This document shows, one piece after another, positions 41,345 to 56,059 of a stretch of DNA of 64,000 nt. The position numbers were made by a program, and so were the translations under genes. Source of the DNA: Cichorium intybus (lineage: Eukaryota > Streptophyta > Magnoliopsida > Asterales > Asteraceae); contig JAKNSD010000060.1 of NCBI GenBank assembly GCA_023525715.1, forward strand, positions 186,001 through 250,000, read 5' to 3'. The notes beneath the pieces were generated by a model. It did no database searches. It was given only the letters and a program-made list of their open reading frames with translations, and had not been told where the DNA came from. Within the stretch, counting starts at the first letter, position 1. Every line of letters starts with the position of its first letter.

Positions 41345-44082
41345 ATGGCCGGTGTATCACTGGGCATGATTCCTGATCAAACTTCAACAGGTGATGTGCA
41401 TGATACTCAAAATCATATGTTTTCTGCTCAAAGCTTTCAAGATTCGGATCTTACTTTCAAAACTGTTGAAAAAAGATTAAAAAAAGGAGGAACAAACAGC
41501 CACGTATATTCAAACTACCATCTGTTAAAAATACAATGTTGAATATCTCGAATGACAGAAGAGTACAAGATAGGATTTCTGTTATTAAACATAAACGGTT
41601 TATCAAGTCGAATTCAATATTTTCTGAACATGGCTGTGAAGATTATGATCACGTAGGTAGTTGCAAAGATGGTATGATTACGTATTACTCATCACTTGAT
41701 GCCGAATATAATGGTGAAGATGATGTTGCCGAAGATGATGGTGAAGAAGGTGAATATCCGAACAATGGTGAAGATGATGTTGCCGAAGATTATAAGGTTG
41801 CTGAAGATGATGATCTTACGTACCCAAAGGATAACAACAATGGTGACTGCATACTACACCACGTAACTCCTGGGGATGGAGTTAGACCGATGTATCTTGG
41901 AGATGATGCTGCTCAAGATGATGATCCTACGTACCCAAAGGATACCAACAATGGTGACTGCATCCTACACCAAGTAACTTCCGGCCATGGAGTTAGACCT
42001 ACGGCTACCGAACATGACTCACTTGCAAGTGTAGAAGACACTCCAACGATAACAAACATCACCCCAATTATTGGGAAGGGTAATTCTCTTTCTTCTCTCT
42101 TTAATTTAAACCGTAGCATTTATTCAAGTGGGTGTCCAAATGATTTTAGTGGGGAGAAAAAGGAGGATAATCATGCTTCTCTTTTAAATATTCCTTTTGA
42201 CCAACTTTGTGACTCTTGTGTAGGAGACAAAGAGACCACCTTTCTCTCCTCCCAAGATGTCCATAATTCCCCTTATGTTTTTAAAATTGATGCCCTCCCA
42301 AACAATAAGATCGGATTCTCCAAATCCATCCTAGGACCGACCCCTCCTCATCCTCCATCCTTCTTGGGCTTCCATAACACTCCTTCCATTTTAGGCCATC
42401 CAACACCTAAATTATCTATTAACCCAACACACAATTCTAAGCCCAATGTTTCTAATTCTTCTAAGGCTTTTAGGCCTCACAATATTAATAGTAATATGAA
42501 ATCCAAGCCCGATAAGCCCAATGTTTTTAAACACAGTTTTATCCTCAAACCTAATAATCAAACTAATATTCTTCGTAAGATAGAACCAGAAAACAAAATT
42601 AATAACGCTTGGTCTCGTAAACTACCGTTGCTCGTTAATTCACAAGCAAATATTTTGAGTGGTTCACACAAACACTCAAGCGATAAGTTTCGATTTATTC
42701 CTAACTTAAGTGACGATGTTGATATGCCCGTTGATATCCCTGTGACTGTCGTTAATAAAATTTGTGAAACTCATGCGCGGACCATTTGTGCTTATTTTGT
42801 GGGATGTAAAACTTATTATTCGGATGTTCGTTTTCTCGCTTCTAAGATGTGGTCACAACATGGGCTTGAGGACGTTTTGTTAAATGGTAATGGAGTCTAC
42901 TTATTTAAATTTAATAATGACCAAGGTCTACAACATGTTATTACCCATGGCTCTTGGACTTTTAGGGGTGCCCCAATTGTCATGCAAAAATGGAGACCCG
43001 GACTTAGCATTCATAGAAACAACCATGACAAACTTCCGCTATGGATTAAAATCCATGACATCCCCTATGAGACTTGGAGTGAGGAAGGGTTAAGTCACAT
43101 TGCTTCTAAAATTGGTAAACCGCTTGCCATGGATTATTATACGGCTAATATGTGCACTTATGCTGCGGGTAAAGCTGTTTATGCCCGTGTCCTTCTCGAA
43201 GTCCCCACACGTCCCTCATGGGTGGACAAATTTATCATTCGTATCCCCGATCCTGAAACTCTTGAATTTTCAACTCATACGCTTAGATTTGAGTATGAAT
43301 GGAAACCGCCTATGTGCTCTCATTGTAAGGTGTTTGGTCACGAAACACATGTTTGTATGCATGTTATTACAAAACCAAATGCTGCTTCTATTGCTAAATC
43401 TATGGATACTTCTACCATTACTACGGAAATACTTGAACAACCAATTATAGATAACATTGATGATTTTACTATGGTTTCAAATAAGAAAAATTCTTCAAAA
43501 CATGTTTCTAATAATGACAAGAAAAATAATGAATCTTCTAAAAGCAGTACGAGAAGAAAATACCAAAACAATACGCAAGATAACTTTTTTTTCCAAAAAT
43601 AATAACAATTTAAAAACAATTAGAAATAAGAAACGATTTGAGAAACGCCCGGTTCATATTAATAATCGACCCCCTATATCCCCCCATTCTCATAATCCCC
43701 CCTTGAAGGGTAAGGCGACTATAGTTGGTTTCCCTAGCCCTATCATACGCCTTTCTTCCTCCCAGCCCCTAAATCAGTCTGAATCCTCCACTCCTTTATT
43801 CAACGCCTTCTCCATTCTACAGGCTTGTTCCTCTGACGTCAAGGACATTCTCTCTACTTCTTTCCCCTGCCCCCTCCCGGTGCTCCCTCCCAAATTAGTC
43901 CAGATGATTTTGATCCTGATGCTGATGACCTAATCGAAGAGGATAATTGTTTTGAGGTTGACTCTGATGATGGTGACACTGCCCAGTTCATTGTTAATGA
44001 GACTGGATCCCATAATGATCACCCCATGATAGCTCCGGCGTCCGAGCAAATGGACTCCACCCCCTTCACAGTTTCCATATGA
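41345..44082 (+). pseudogene. LINE ORF1: nucleic-acid-binding protein with DUF4283 and CCHC knuckle, three indels
   Basis: RNA-binding partner of the LINE polyprotein. The likely start is the ATG at 41345; a 65-codon piece shifts frame at an A7 run near 41480-41486. The main open part, 41536-43602 (688 codons), has an acidic N-terminal region with a 37-residue tandem duplication (around 41810-42010), a DUF4283-like domain at about residues 410-560 and a CCHC knuckle CSHCKVFGHETHVC at about 593-606. A T8 run near 43585-43592 shifts to another frame, and a C-rich site near 43870 shifts back. The original stop TGA is then at 44080-44082, overlapping the ORF2 ATG. Confidence 0.8.
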
Positions 44083-47000
44083 CGCACATCGCTGCATGGA
44101 ATACTCGAGGTCTCTGTAAGCCTTCTCATCAGAAAGCTTTGAGAGATCTTATTCGCGATCAAAATCTCCAAATATGTGCTTCCATCGAGACTCGTGCTTC
44201 CTTCTCTAATCTTCCTCATATCTGTTCTCGTGCTTTTGGCTCCTGGTCTTTGTCGTCTAACGGTCTTTTTTGCCCTAGGAGGACTAGAATTGTGGTTGCC
44301 TGGGACCCCCTTGCTGTTGATATGATGCTTCTTGACTTAAATGATCAGGTTATGCATTTCTCCATTAAAATTCGTGCCTCTAATAAATCCTTCTTCTGCT
44401 CTTTCGTCTATGCTCATAATAATCACATCCTGCGTCGCTCCCTTTGGCATTCTCTTTCGGCCCATAAGAATGTGGTTAAAGATTCCTCTTGGATCCTATT
44501 GGGTGATTTCAATGTTGCTCTTGACATGAAAGATAGCACCTCCGGGACTTCTGTTATCTCTCGTGCCATGAAGGATTTCAGGGAATGTATTAATCACATG
44601 GAGATGGAGGACCTTAACTATAAAGGTCTCTTTTACACCTGGACCAAGTCTCCTAATGGTACTGGTGGGATTCTCAAAAAAATTGACCGTATCATGGGAA
44701 ATCCTTATTTCATTGCTTCTTTCCCCTCTGCTTCTGTCAATTTTCTCCCCTATCGTTCTTCTGACCATACCCCTGCTGTGCTTTCTCTTCCCAGTAGATC
44801 TACGTTCAGGCCGAAACCGTTCAAATTCCCTAACTTCCTGACTTATAAGAACGATTTCAAGCAGGTTGTTGCTGATTCTTGGAAATCCAATATCCCCGGC
44901 TATAGGATGTATAAGGTTTTCCAAAACCTTAAAAACTTGAAAAAACCCTTGCGTCATCTTCTTCGTAGCCAGGGCAACATCTTATCCAAAGTTATCTCCC
45001 TCCGTACTGAACTTGATAGAATTCAGATTACTCTGGATCGGGACCCTTTCAATAATGATCTCCGTGAAGAACAATGCAGGTATCTCCTCGCTTATAACGA
45101 GGCTACCCTTGATGATGAGAGGTTCCTGAAACAAAAGGCCAAGGTTGACTGGCTGCGTGAGGGAGATAAAAATTCAGGGTTTTTCCACAAATCGGTTAGA
45201 AGCCGCTTATCGCGTAGTCGTATCGATTCTATCCAGGATGCTCATGGAAACTGGATAGCGGGGAATGACCTTCCAAACCTTTTTGTCTCCTACTTTCAAA
45301 CTTTCTTAGGATCTGCCTACCCCTCTATTCCTATTCGTGACCCTTGTTCCCTTTTCTCTAATAAGCTTTCGCCTATCCAGTCTGCCGCCATGCTTACTCC
45401 TGTTACGGATGAGGAGGTTAGGTGCGTCGTGTTCCAAATGGGCGATGATAAAGCCCCTGGACCAGATGGCTTCTCGACTAAGTTCTTCAAGTCTGCTTAG
45501 GATATTGTGGGTACCGATGTTTGTTTGGCGGTTAAGGAGTTCTTTTCGTCTGGAAAACTCCTTAAGTCTTTCAACAACATCGTACTTGCTCTCATCCCTA
45601 AGGTTGACTCCCCTTCCAAAGTCACTGATTTTCGGCCGATCGCATGCTGTAATGTTGTTTACAAATGTATCAGCAAGATTATTGCGGACCGTATCAAGAA
45701 CCATCTTTCTTGTTTGGTTGATGATAACCAGTCTGCTTTCATACATGGTCGTTTGATCTCCGACAACGTTCTTCTTGTCCACGAGCTCATGCGGGATTAT
45801 CATCGCCAATGTGGACCACCAAGGTGTGCTTTTAAAGTCGATATTCAAAAAGCTTATGACACGGTGGACTGGTCTTTTCTACGCACCATCTTGTTTGGAT
45901 TTGGTTTCCCCGATCGTATGATTGACTGGATCATGACATGTGTTTCCACTACGGCTTACTCAGTGAGTATCAATGGTAACATACATGGTTTTTTTGACGG
46001 TAAACGGGGCCTTCGCCAAGGTGACCCCCTCTCTCCCTATCTCTTCACTCTTGTTATGGAGGTACTTAACCTTATGATCAAGAGAAAAATATCTGAATCT
46101 GATTCGTTTAAATTCCACCGCCAATGTGAGGAACACAGTATCACCCATCTATGCTTTGCCGATGATCTTCTCCTCTTCTCTCATGGGGATAGATCTTCGG
46201 TAAGCATCATCTGTGAGTCCCTTGCTGAATTCTCTGGGGTCTCTGGGCTCCATTCTAATGTTGCGAAAAGCGAAGCCTTTTACTGCAATGTTGGTGAGAG
46301 AAATAGGGCTGCCATTGACCGTATTGTTGGGTTCCCTGAGGGATCTTTCCCTGTCCGATACCTTGGCATCCCTCTTATCACCACCCGTCTTGCCCACAAG
46401 GACTGTAAAAGACTTGTTGATAAAGTCAAATGCAGGATTAATGACTGGAAAAACAAGACTCTCTCCTTTGCTGGCCGTCTCCAGCTCATTCTCTTTGTTC
46501 TTTCTTCTATGCAAATCTATTGGGCTTCTGTTTTTATTCTTCCTAAATCTATTTCTAACAAAATTGAGAAGCTCATGAGGGGTTTCCTCTGGTGCCATGG
46601 TGAGTTGAAACGTGGTAAAGCCAAAGTATCCTGGAAAACTGTGTGTCTCCCTAAGGAACATGGTGGACTTGGTATCCGTAATCTTCCTGTTTGGAATGTT
46701 GCCCTTATGGCTTCACATGTTTGGAGACTCCTTTCTAAGAAGGATTCCCTATGGGTCAAGTGGATCCACTCTTACCGTCTCTATAGCCGTAATTTTTGGG
46801 ATGCCCCCAAAAAATACGGTTCAGGATTTGCTTGGCGAAACATCCTTGATATGCGAAGTAAGATAAGAGAATTTATGGTTTCCCAGATTGGTGATGGGTG
46901 CTCTACGTCTGCTTAGTTCGATAACTGGCATCCTGCTGGTCCCCTCTCTAAATTCTTGTCTGCCCGTGACATCAGGGCAGCGGGATTCAATCCCGATAGT

Positions 47001-47711
47001 AAGGTTGCAGACCTTGTCCTCAATGGATCTTGGGTTCGGCCCGGTCAATGGAGGGACTCCCATCCTAATCTTCTTCCTCATAACCCTCCTTCTCTATCCC
47101 CATCCGTTCCTGATAAACTCCAATGGAGATCTAGTGACGGTAATCTTTCTGATTTTTCTGTTCGTTCCGTTTGGTAGTCTATTCGCCCCTATGACCAGCC
47201 TGTTGATTGGTATCATCTGGTTTGGTTCTCCCAAAATATCCCTAGACATGCATTCATTCTATGGGTTGCTCTTAAAAATCGTCTTAAGACTCATAATAAA
47301 ATCAAAATCTTGGATACTAACTCCAATCTCATTTGTGCCTTCTGCGGGGATTGTGCGGATTCACTTTCCCATCTTTTCTTTGAGTGTTCTTTCCCCTCTA
47401 TGGTTTGGCATGACCTTCAACATGTCATGAATCTCTCTGTCCACACTGATAGCTGGTACGATATCATTAATCAACTCAAGCCCGCGTCTAAGATTAAGAG
47501 CATTTGGTCCATCATTAGAAGACTTGTGCTTGCGGGAGCTGTTTACCACATTTGGCAGGTAAGAAATTTTCGAATTTTCAAAAAAACTAAAAGATCGTAT
47601 CATGCAGTCGTGAATAGTGTTAAGGATGATATCCGGTGTAGACTGCTGAGTCTTTCTATGAAACCTTGCACTAATGTTAACTTGGCTAAAAGGATATGGA
47701 CCATCACTTAA
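44079..47711 (+). pseudogene. LINE ORF2: endonuclease-reverse transcriptase with three TAG stops
   Basis: One frame of 1211 codons including the terminal stop. Endonuclease (APE type): N8 in AWNTRG, E37 in the IETR piece, D143 in LGDFN, and SDH at 228-230. Reverse transcriptase: PGPDGF near 466, D588 in FKVDIQKAYD, GLRQGDPLSPYLF, and FADD at 693-696 in place of YADD. A C-terminal zinc-binding zf-RVT-like region has CAFCGDC...HLFFEC from about 1087. In-frame TAG codons lie at 45498-45500, 46914-46916 and 47175-47177; the first two stand where tryptophan is expected. There are no frameshifts. The protein normally nicks target DNA and copies its RNA there; this copy cannot make it whole. Confidence 0.9.
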
Positions 47712-47977
47712 CAAACCACATATTGCTTCTATTTTTCTCTGCTTGTATGGTTTGTTTTTTGCAAGTTGTGTTCCTTTATGTTATTGTTATGTTTCTGTTT
47801 CCTTGTATTGTTTTTGGTTCCTAGTTTAACTTTGTTGTCCTTTGGGGCCTGTCCCGATGGATTTTCTTTTTTTTCCTTTGGTGGGGAGTCCCCAGCCTCT
47901 TATTGTATTTATTCTTTTTATTAATAAAATTTGTCAGATGTGCCGTCCTCTTTACCTAAAAAAAAGTTCGATAATAA

Positions 47978-48172
47978 AGAGGTGTAAGGTTGTAAAATTT
48001 AGTTTCCACTTATATATCCTTTTATCATTATTCCAGTAACGATAGGAAACTTTCTAGGTACAGAAGAGGGATTCTAGGGTTTGTTGATGCAGATATTTTG
48101 ATGTCGTATGGTTGGAGAAGTATTCATATTAATTTATGCATGTCACTATCATCGGTTTTCCTCTTTCCCACC
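47978..48172. other. Flank of the LINE insertion
   Basis: Continuation of the pre-insertion sequence after the second target duplication. I see no exon with confidence. Confidence 0.5.
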
Positions 48173-48277
48173 ATATCAATTAACCATAGAACCACGTGAA
48201 AATTGCAATATTCATTTATGAACATGTTCAACTATGAACATGAACAATTTTCATGTGGTTCTATGGTTAGGTGATAT
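48173..48277. repeat. Stem-loop with 33 bp arms beside a TC/TA array
   Basis: The arm 48173-48205 (ATATCAATTAACCATAGAAC...) pairs with 48245-48277 with three mismatches; the 39 bp loop contains ATGAACATGTTCA. Its right side continues into GGTTCTATGTTGAAAC (48283-48298), an inverted copy of the element end at 48477-48492, so it belongs to the same TA-associated family. Confidence 0.75.
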
Positions 48278-48297
48278 AATTTGGTTCTATGTTGAAA

Positions 48298-49545
<1,248 letters not shown>

Positions 49546-49556
49546 TATATATGAGC

Positions 49557-51810
<2,254 letters not shown>

Positions 51811-52515
51811 CTAGGTTATAAACACGTGTTCAACACGGGTTGAAAACTTAAATTTTTTTTGCGTAAAAGGGAAATTTACTTTGATTTAGCCTTTTGTCTA
51901 CAAATCGTTTCATATAACATATATGGATTGTGGAAATGGTGTGACCATACGTGGTGCATGTTTGATAGAATGAGCAAATGTAGGTACTGGTCACTAAAAT
52001 TGATGGATTGAGCATTCTTGGTTACCGACTTAAAGAATGAAAAAAAACAAAAACCTTTAATTATTTAGTATTTTAAATGTAGTTGTGATTGGTAGCCTAT
52101 TTATAATCTTCATTTATAAAATATAATGAAAGGTTATTTTCATAAAATTAATCCTTAACTTTTCTAATAAAAGGAATATGTCCATGAAAATTTAACTCCA
52201 TTTAATTATGAAAAGTAGCGCCAATATAGGGTGTTTTTATTATATAACTCATAACTTAGAACTTGATTGAGATGAGATCCGCACATACCATCATTGAGAA
52301 AAGAATTTAGGAAAATTCATTAAAAGTATCTAATGATAAATACTACAGTGAACTAAAGAACGATGAGAAAGAGAGATAGAGGTGCAAATATTTTGCAAGA
52401 AATAGAAACATACTTCTATTGCTACCTGTTACAACCAAGTCTTTTCCTTTTAGCATCCTACATATTTTGAAAGAAATAGCAACGTACTTCCCTTGGTTTG
52501 TTTATTATAAAAACC

Positions 52516-52550
<35 letters not shown>

Positions 52551-53209
52551 ATTTAAAATCAAGATATTAAAAGCTTATGAAATAACAAAAGTATTAATAA
52601 TCAAAATAATGAAAACGTCTAAATTATGATTTTTCAAAATTCAACCTTAACTATTTATCTAGTTTTACGAGAATGACTTCAACGGAATTTGAATTGGCTG
52701 TCCATTGCAGTGCTTATAGCTTATTATTTAACAGAATTTCTGTTTGACTAATATTAGAAACGTAAGAATGTTTTTCAACTTGTAGATTAACATTGACCTT
52801 CTCTCAGCTATATGTATAATGGAAACAATTAATTAATTCTTACTTTTCTTTTCAAATTGAAAAACATAAGTTTTTTTATATGTCGTCTGTTTTTTTAGAA
52901 GATGGATTTTTTTAATTTGAAAGCCTTTAGGTGAGGTTTAGTTCATGCCTTGTCGTCTGTTCTTTTTAGAAGACGGATTTTTGTTCCTCTCAAAGTAATT
53001 AAAGTTGTAGCATTAATGTATTAAGGTTTAGCTTTGTGCTGATTTAGTGATCAAGTAAACAAACTAAAGCCACCATGTTTACCTTTTTAACGTCGATGTT
53101 TTGGGTTTATGCCTTTATGGTGGTGGTAATTTAAAGTGTTATAAAAAAGGATAAAGACAACTAAAGAAGGTTCTTATAAATACAGATAAAAAATTAAAAA
53201 TACTATAGA
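51811..53209 (-). mobile_element. Non-autonomous Helitron, 1399 bp
   Basis: On the minus strand it starts TCTATAGTATTTTTAATTT at 53209, after an A, and ends CTAG at 51814-51811, before a T. The hairpin CCCGTGT-TGA-ACACGTG (about 51822-51838, one mismatch) ends 8 bases before CTAG. Terminal features match those of the two other Helitrons here, and the first ten bases equal those of the 4.3 kb element. The interior has a 30 bp T run (52519-52548) and a duplicated GTCGTCTGTT...TTTTTAGAAGA phrase (52884, 52952). No ORF is recognised. Confidence 0.75.
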
Positions 53210-54861
53210 TTGCTATTACGGGTATGTAAATGTAAGTTCGTTTATAATAACAAAATCTCATTAAAACACGAATTTACCATATTCAATAATGAGTCACGAT
53301 CATATAGATGTTGTACAACGTGCCTTACATATTGACCATGTGAAATTACAAGATTTGAACTGCACCATGGTTTGTAACATCCATATACATACGATCACAT
53401 ACATACGCACTAAGTTATATAAACACAATAAAAAACTAAAAAGATTCACAATAACAGTAATAAGACCATAAACATACAACTACATGATGATGCATATGTC
53501 GTGATTTTTGTGTTGAACAGGCTCTAATATTGTAATCGTGCACATGTAAATTGCATTCTTTGAACATCCTAAGGTTCAGAAATAATAGGCAAATAACCAG
53601 GTTAATCTAATATAAACTTTCTAAAATTAAAGTCTTTGCAATTGTAATGGACTTATTCTTTGTGACATTTTGTCAAACACCTGGTGGCTACTTTTCGTTT
53701 CACCATGGTAGACATCAACCTTGAACAACAACAGGCATAATAGAGATTAAGAGACTTTAAAAGACAGTTACTTTACTTCAAAATTATGTACATGCTTATG
53801 GAGACAAATCTATCCAATTAGAAAGTTACAAAAAGAAAAAAAAAAAAAAGCTTTAGAAGTTGTATATGTTGTTAAAGCGCCATGATATCTCTTGATTCAT
53901 CTTCGTTTACCACTGTCCCGGTAAAGGCAAAACCTTCAAAATAAAGAACAGATGGGCAATTAGGTTTCTATCAATTAACGATGCATTAAGTAACCGATTC
54001 AAACACATACAGTACGAGAGTATCAGGGGTGTTTTACAGTCTTCCGATCCTGGCCTTCGATATCTATCTTTTTCCATCAATTACGTTTTCTAGCAATCAA
54101 GGAGGAGAAGAGAAATAGAAATGATAAACGAGAAAACTACACCCGAATACATATGCTATTAAATATTAATATCTATTTTTGCCATCAATTCCTTTGCTGA
54201 TTTCTCATCGAATATATGGAATTGATGAGTTGTTGCCTAAATTAATCGTGTGCAATCAATTCTTTGCTAATTAGACGACTGTAAATGAAATCAAATGACA
54301 AAAAATCATGAATCAAGAATAAAATTATCGTTTTGGTGATTTTGAGCGGAAAAAAAGGTTGAGGAATCATAAGAAGGGGACGCGGCACTCTTATTATTCT
54401 TTTATTAGAATAGGAAGATTTAATTAATTTCATTTTTTTTTAATTTTAAAAAAGCATGCTATCATATACATTTGAAAGTACATTGTTATTTTTTGCATTT
54501 AGTCCAATCATGAACTAATATAATTTGGGTTGATTGGGTAAATTTTTTTTACGAAAATAAATAAAATAGAAATAAATTTCATATATAAATTACGTTTCAT
54601 AAGTCGTTACTTTTGAGGCAGTTACTTTGTTCAAATACACATATTAAGCACTATTTTAATTATTTCATAGAATTTTGAAATTAAATAAGAATTTACATAT
54701 TTTTATCATATTAGCATTTTTATTAGTTATATTAAATTAGAGGGATGACCCAGAATTTTGTGAATATGAATTAATCATTTTGATTACGATTTTTTTCATG
54801 ACAATGGTTAGTTGCTATACTTTTAAATGAAGTTGTGTTAGAATACGTTAAATGGTTTAGT
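53210..54861. other. Intergenic, nothing recognised
   Basis: AT-rich sequence. Short ORFs (53289-53471 plus, 54242-54433 minus) show no domain. Confidence 0.5.
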
Positions 54862-55092
54862 ACGAAATCATATGGCAAATTTTCAGATTTTGTATGGAAT
54901 ACTCTTAGGGGTAACTTTGTAATTTCATCGATAAGACAAATGCATTGGAGTTAAAGCCTTTAACTCCAATGCATTTGTCTTATCGATGAAATTACAAAGT
55001 TACCCATAAGAGTATTCCATACAAAATCTGAAAATTTGCCATATGATTTCGTCGATAAGACAAATGCATTGGAGTTAAAGCCTTTAAAGGCG
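54862..55092. repeat. Near-perfect palindrome, 94 bp arms, plus a third partial copy
   Basis: Arms 54862-54955 and 54959-55052 are reverse complements with a single mismatch, separated by GCC. Immediately after, 55050-55092 repeats in direct orientation the last 35-40 bp of the left arm (TCGATAAGACAAATGCATTG...). A transcript would form a 94 bp hairpin with a 3 nt loop. The tight loop is unlike most plant miRNA precursors but suits a small-RNA source or a fold-back rearrangement. Confidence 0.9.
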
Positions 55093-55171
55093 TTTTTGAA
55101 AATATGGGATAAATAAGGATTTTATAAATGGGCTCTAAATAAATAGGAATAAATAATTCCATATAAATGCT

Positions 55172-55209
55172 AGTTTTAATTTTATTTGTTAATAAATAAA
55201 ATTAAAACT
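55172..55209. repeat. Short perfect hairpin near the MITE edge
   Basis: AGTTTTAATTTTATTT pairs with AAATAAAATTAAAACT around a 6 nt loop. It is AT-only apart from the end G/C pair. It lies 20 bp outside the MITE at 55230. Confidence 0.7.
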
Positions 55210-55229
55210 TATTATTATTATTATTTTTA

Positions 55230-55926
55230 GGAAGAATTTCTTTTATGTTCTTACAAACCTTTATAATTATGTATATATTCTTATAAAATTTAAAATTACG
55301 TATATATCGGTAAAAATCCTAAAAACTCACATACATACCCAAAAGATTAATTTAATAATAATTAATCTTAAAAAAATTATAAAAAAGTTTTTCTAAATTA
55401 GATTTTACCCAAGTTACTAAAAATACCCCTATTGAATCATTTAATAATCGACAACTCATTCACGCTTAAACAACTGATCACGACAGATACGACTATGATC
55501 GCCCAGGCCGAATCCTAAAATTTCACTCGAACCTAACAAATCTAATCAAATAGGTGACCTCTATATGTACCTGTTAATTCGATAACAATTTTGGCACAAA
55601 TCCGATAAACAATTGATCAGCGATTGCCGACGGGGTGTATTGAGCGAAACGACGATTGATTGTGGGGTTTGTCGAGGGTAACGACTGATATGTTTAGAAA
55701 ATTTGGGACAAACGTGGTATGGTAATGTCACAATTTAATTTTCAAACTATAAAAATAGAATTAAAAATTGTTTTTTAATTATTAAAATTATTAATTATTA
55801 TTAAATTAATTTTTTGGGTATATATGTGAGTTTTTAAGGTTTGTAAGGATATATACGTAATTTCAAATTTAATAAGGATACATACGTAATTATGGAGGTG
55901 TGTAATGACATAAATGAAATTCTTCC
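55230..55926. mobile_element. Long-TIR MITE, 697 bp, Mutator-like candidate
   Basis: The left end GGAAGAATTTCTTTTATGTT and the right end, reverse complement GGAAGAATTTCATTTATGTC, continue as inverted repeats for roughly 150 bp, with landmarks ATAATTA(T/C)GTAT, TAAAATTACGTATATATC, AAAACTCACATA and TACCCAAAA in the same order. Long TIRs starting with GG suggest a Mutator-like non-autonomous element. The 9 bp flanks (TTATTTTTA and AATTTTGAA) are not a convincing duplication. The interior has no long ORF. Confidence 0.7.
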
Positions 55927-56059
55927 AATTTTGAAGCAATTATTTATTTAAAGTATAAGTTTATTTAATTAAACACAATTTAAATCCATTGGTAGGAATA
56001 ATATGTATTTTAAGACAAGTTTAAGTTGCTAAATTCTACAAAAGATATATCACCAACAT

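Larger units (their letters stand above)
41261..47963 (+). mobile_element. Nearly full-length L1-type LINE, 6703 bp, 14 bp TSD
   Basis: Bounded by a perfect 14 bp duplication AAGTTCGATAATAA at 41247-41260 and 47964-47977. The order is a short 5' UTR (84 bp), ORF1, ORF2, a 3' UTR of about 250 bp and a short A tail (TTTACCTAAAAAAA). The perfect duplication and one continuous ORF2 frame suggest a fairly young insertion, now inactive through three stop codons in ORF2 and small indels in ORF1. It inserted near the possible exon at 40801-41103. Confidence 0.93.

Noticed and set aside
45306..45848. Long antisense frames within the LINE (for example 45306-45848 and 46149-46661 minus)
   Set aside because: They are shadows of ORF2 codon structure. 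The sense frame has all endonuclease and reverse transcriptase motifs.
45498..47177. Programmed amber readthrough in LINE ORF2
   Set aside because: Contexts after TAG (GAT, TTC, TCT) do not match the CAR-YYA readthrough signal, and two stops replace conserved Trp, which points to mutation.
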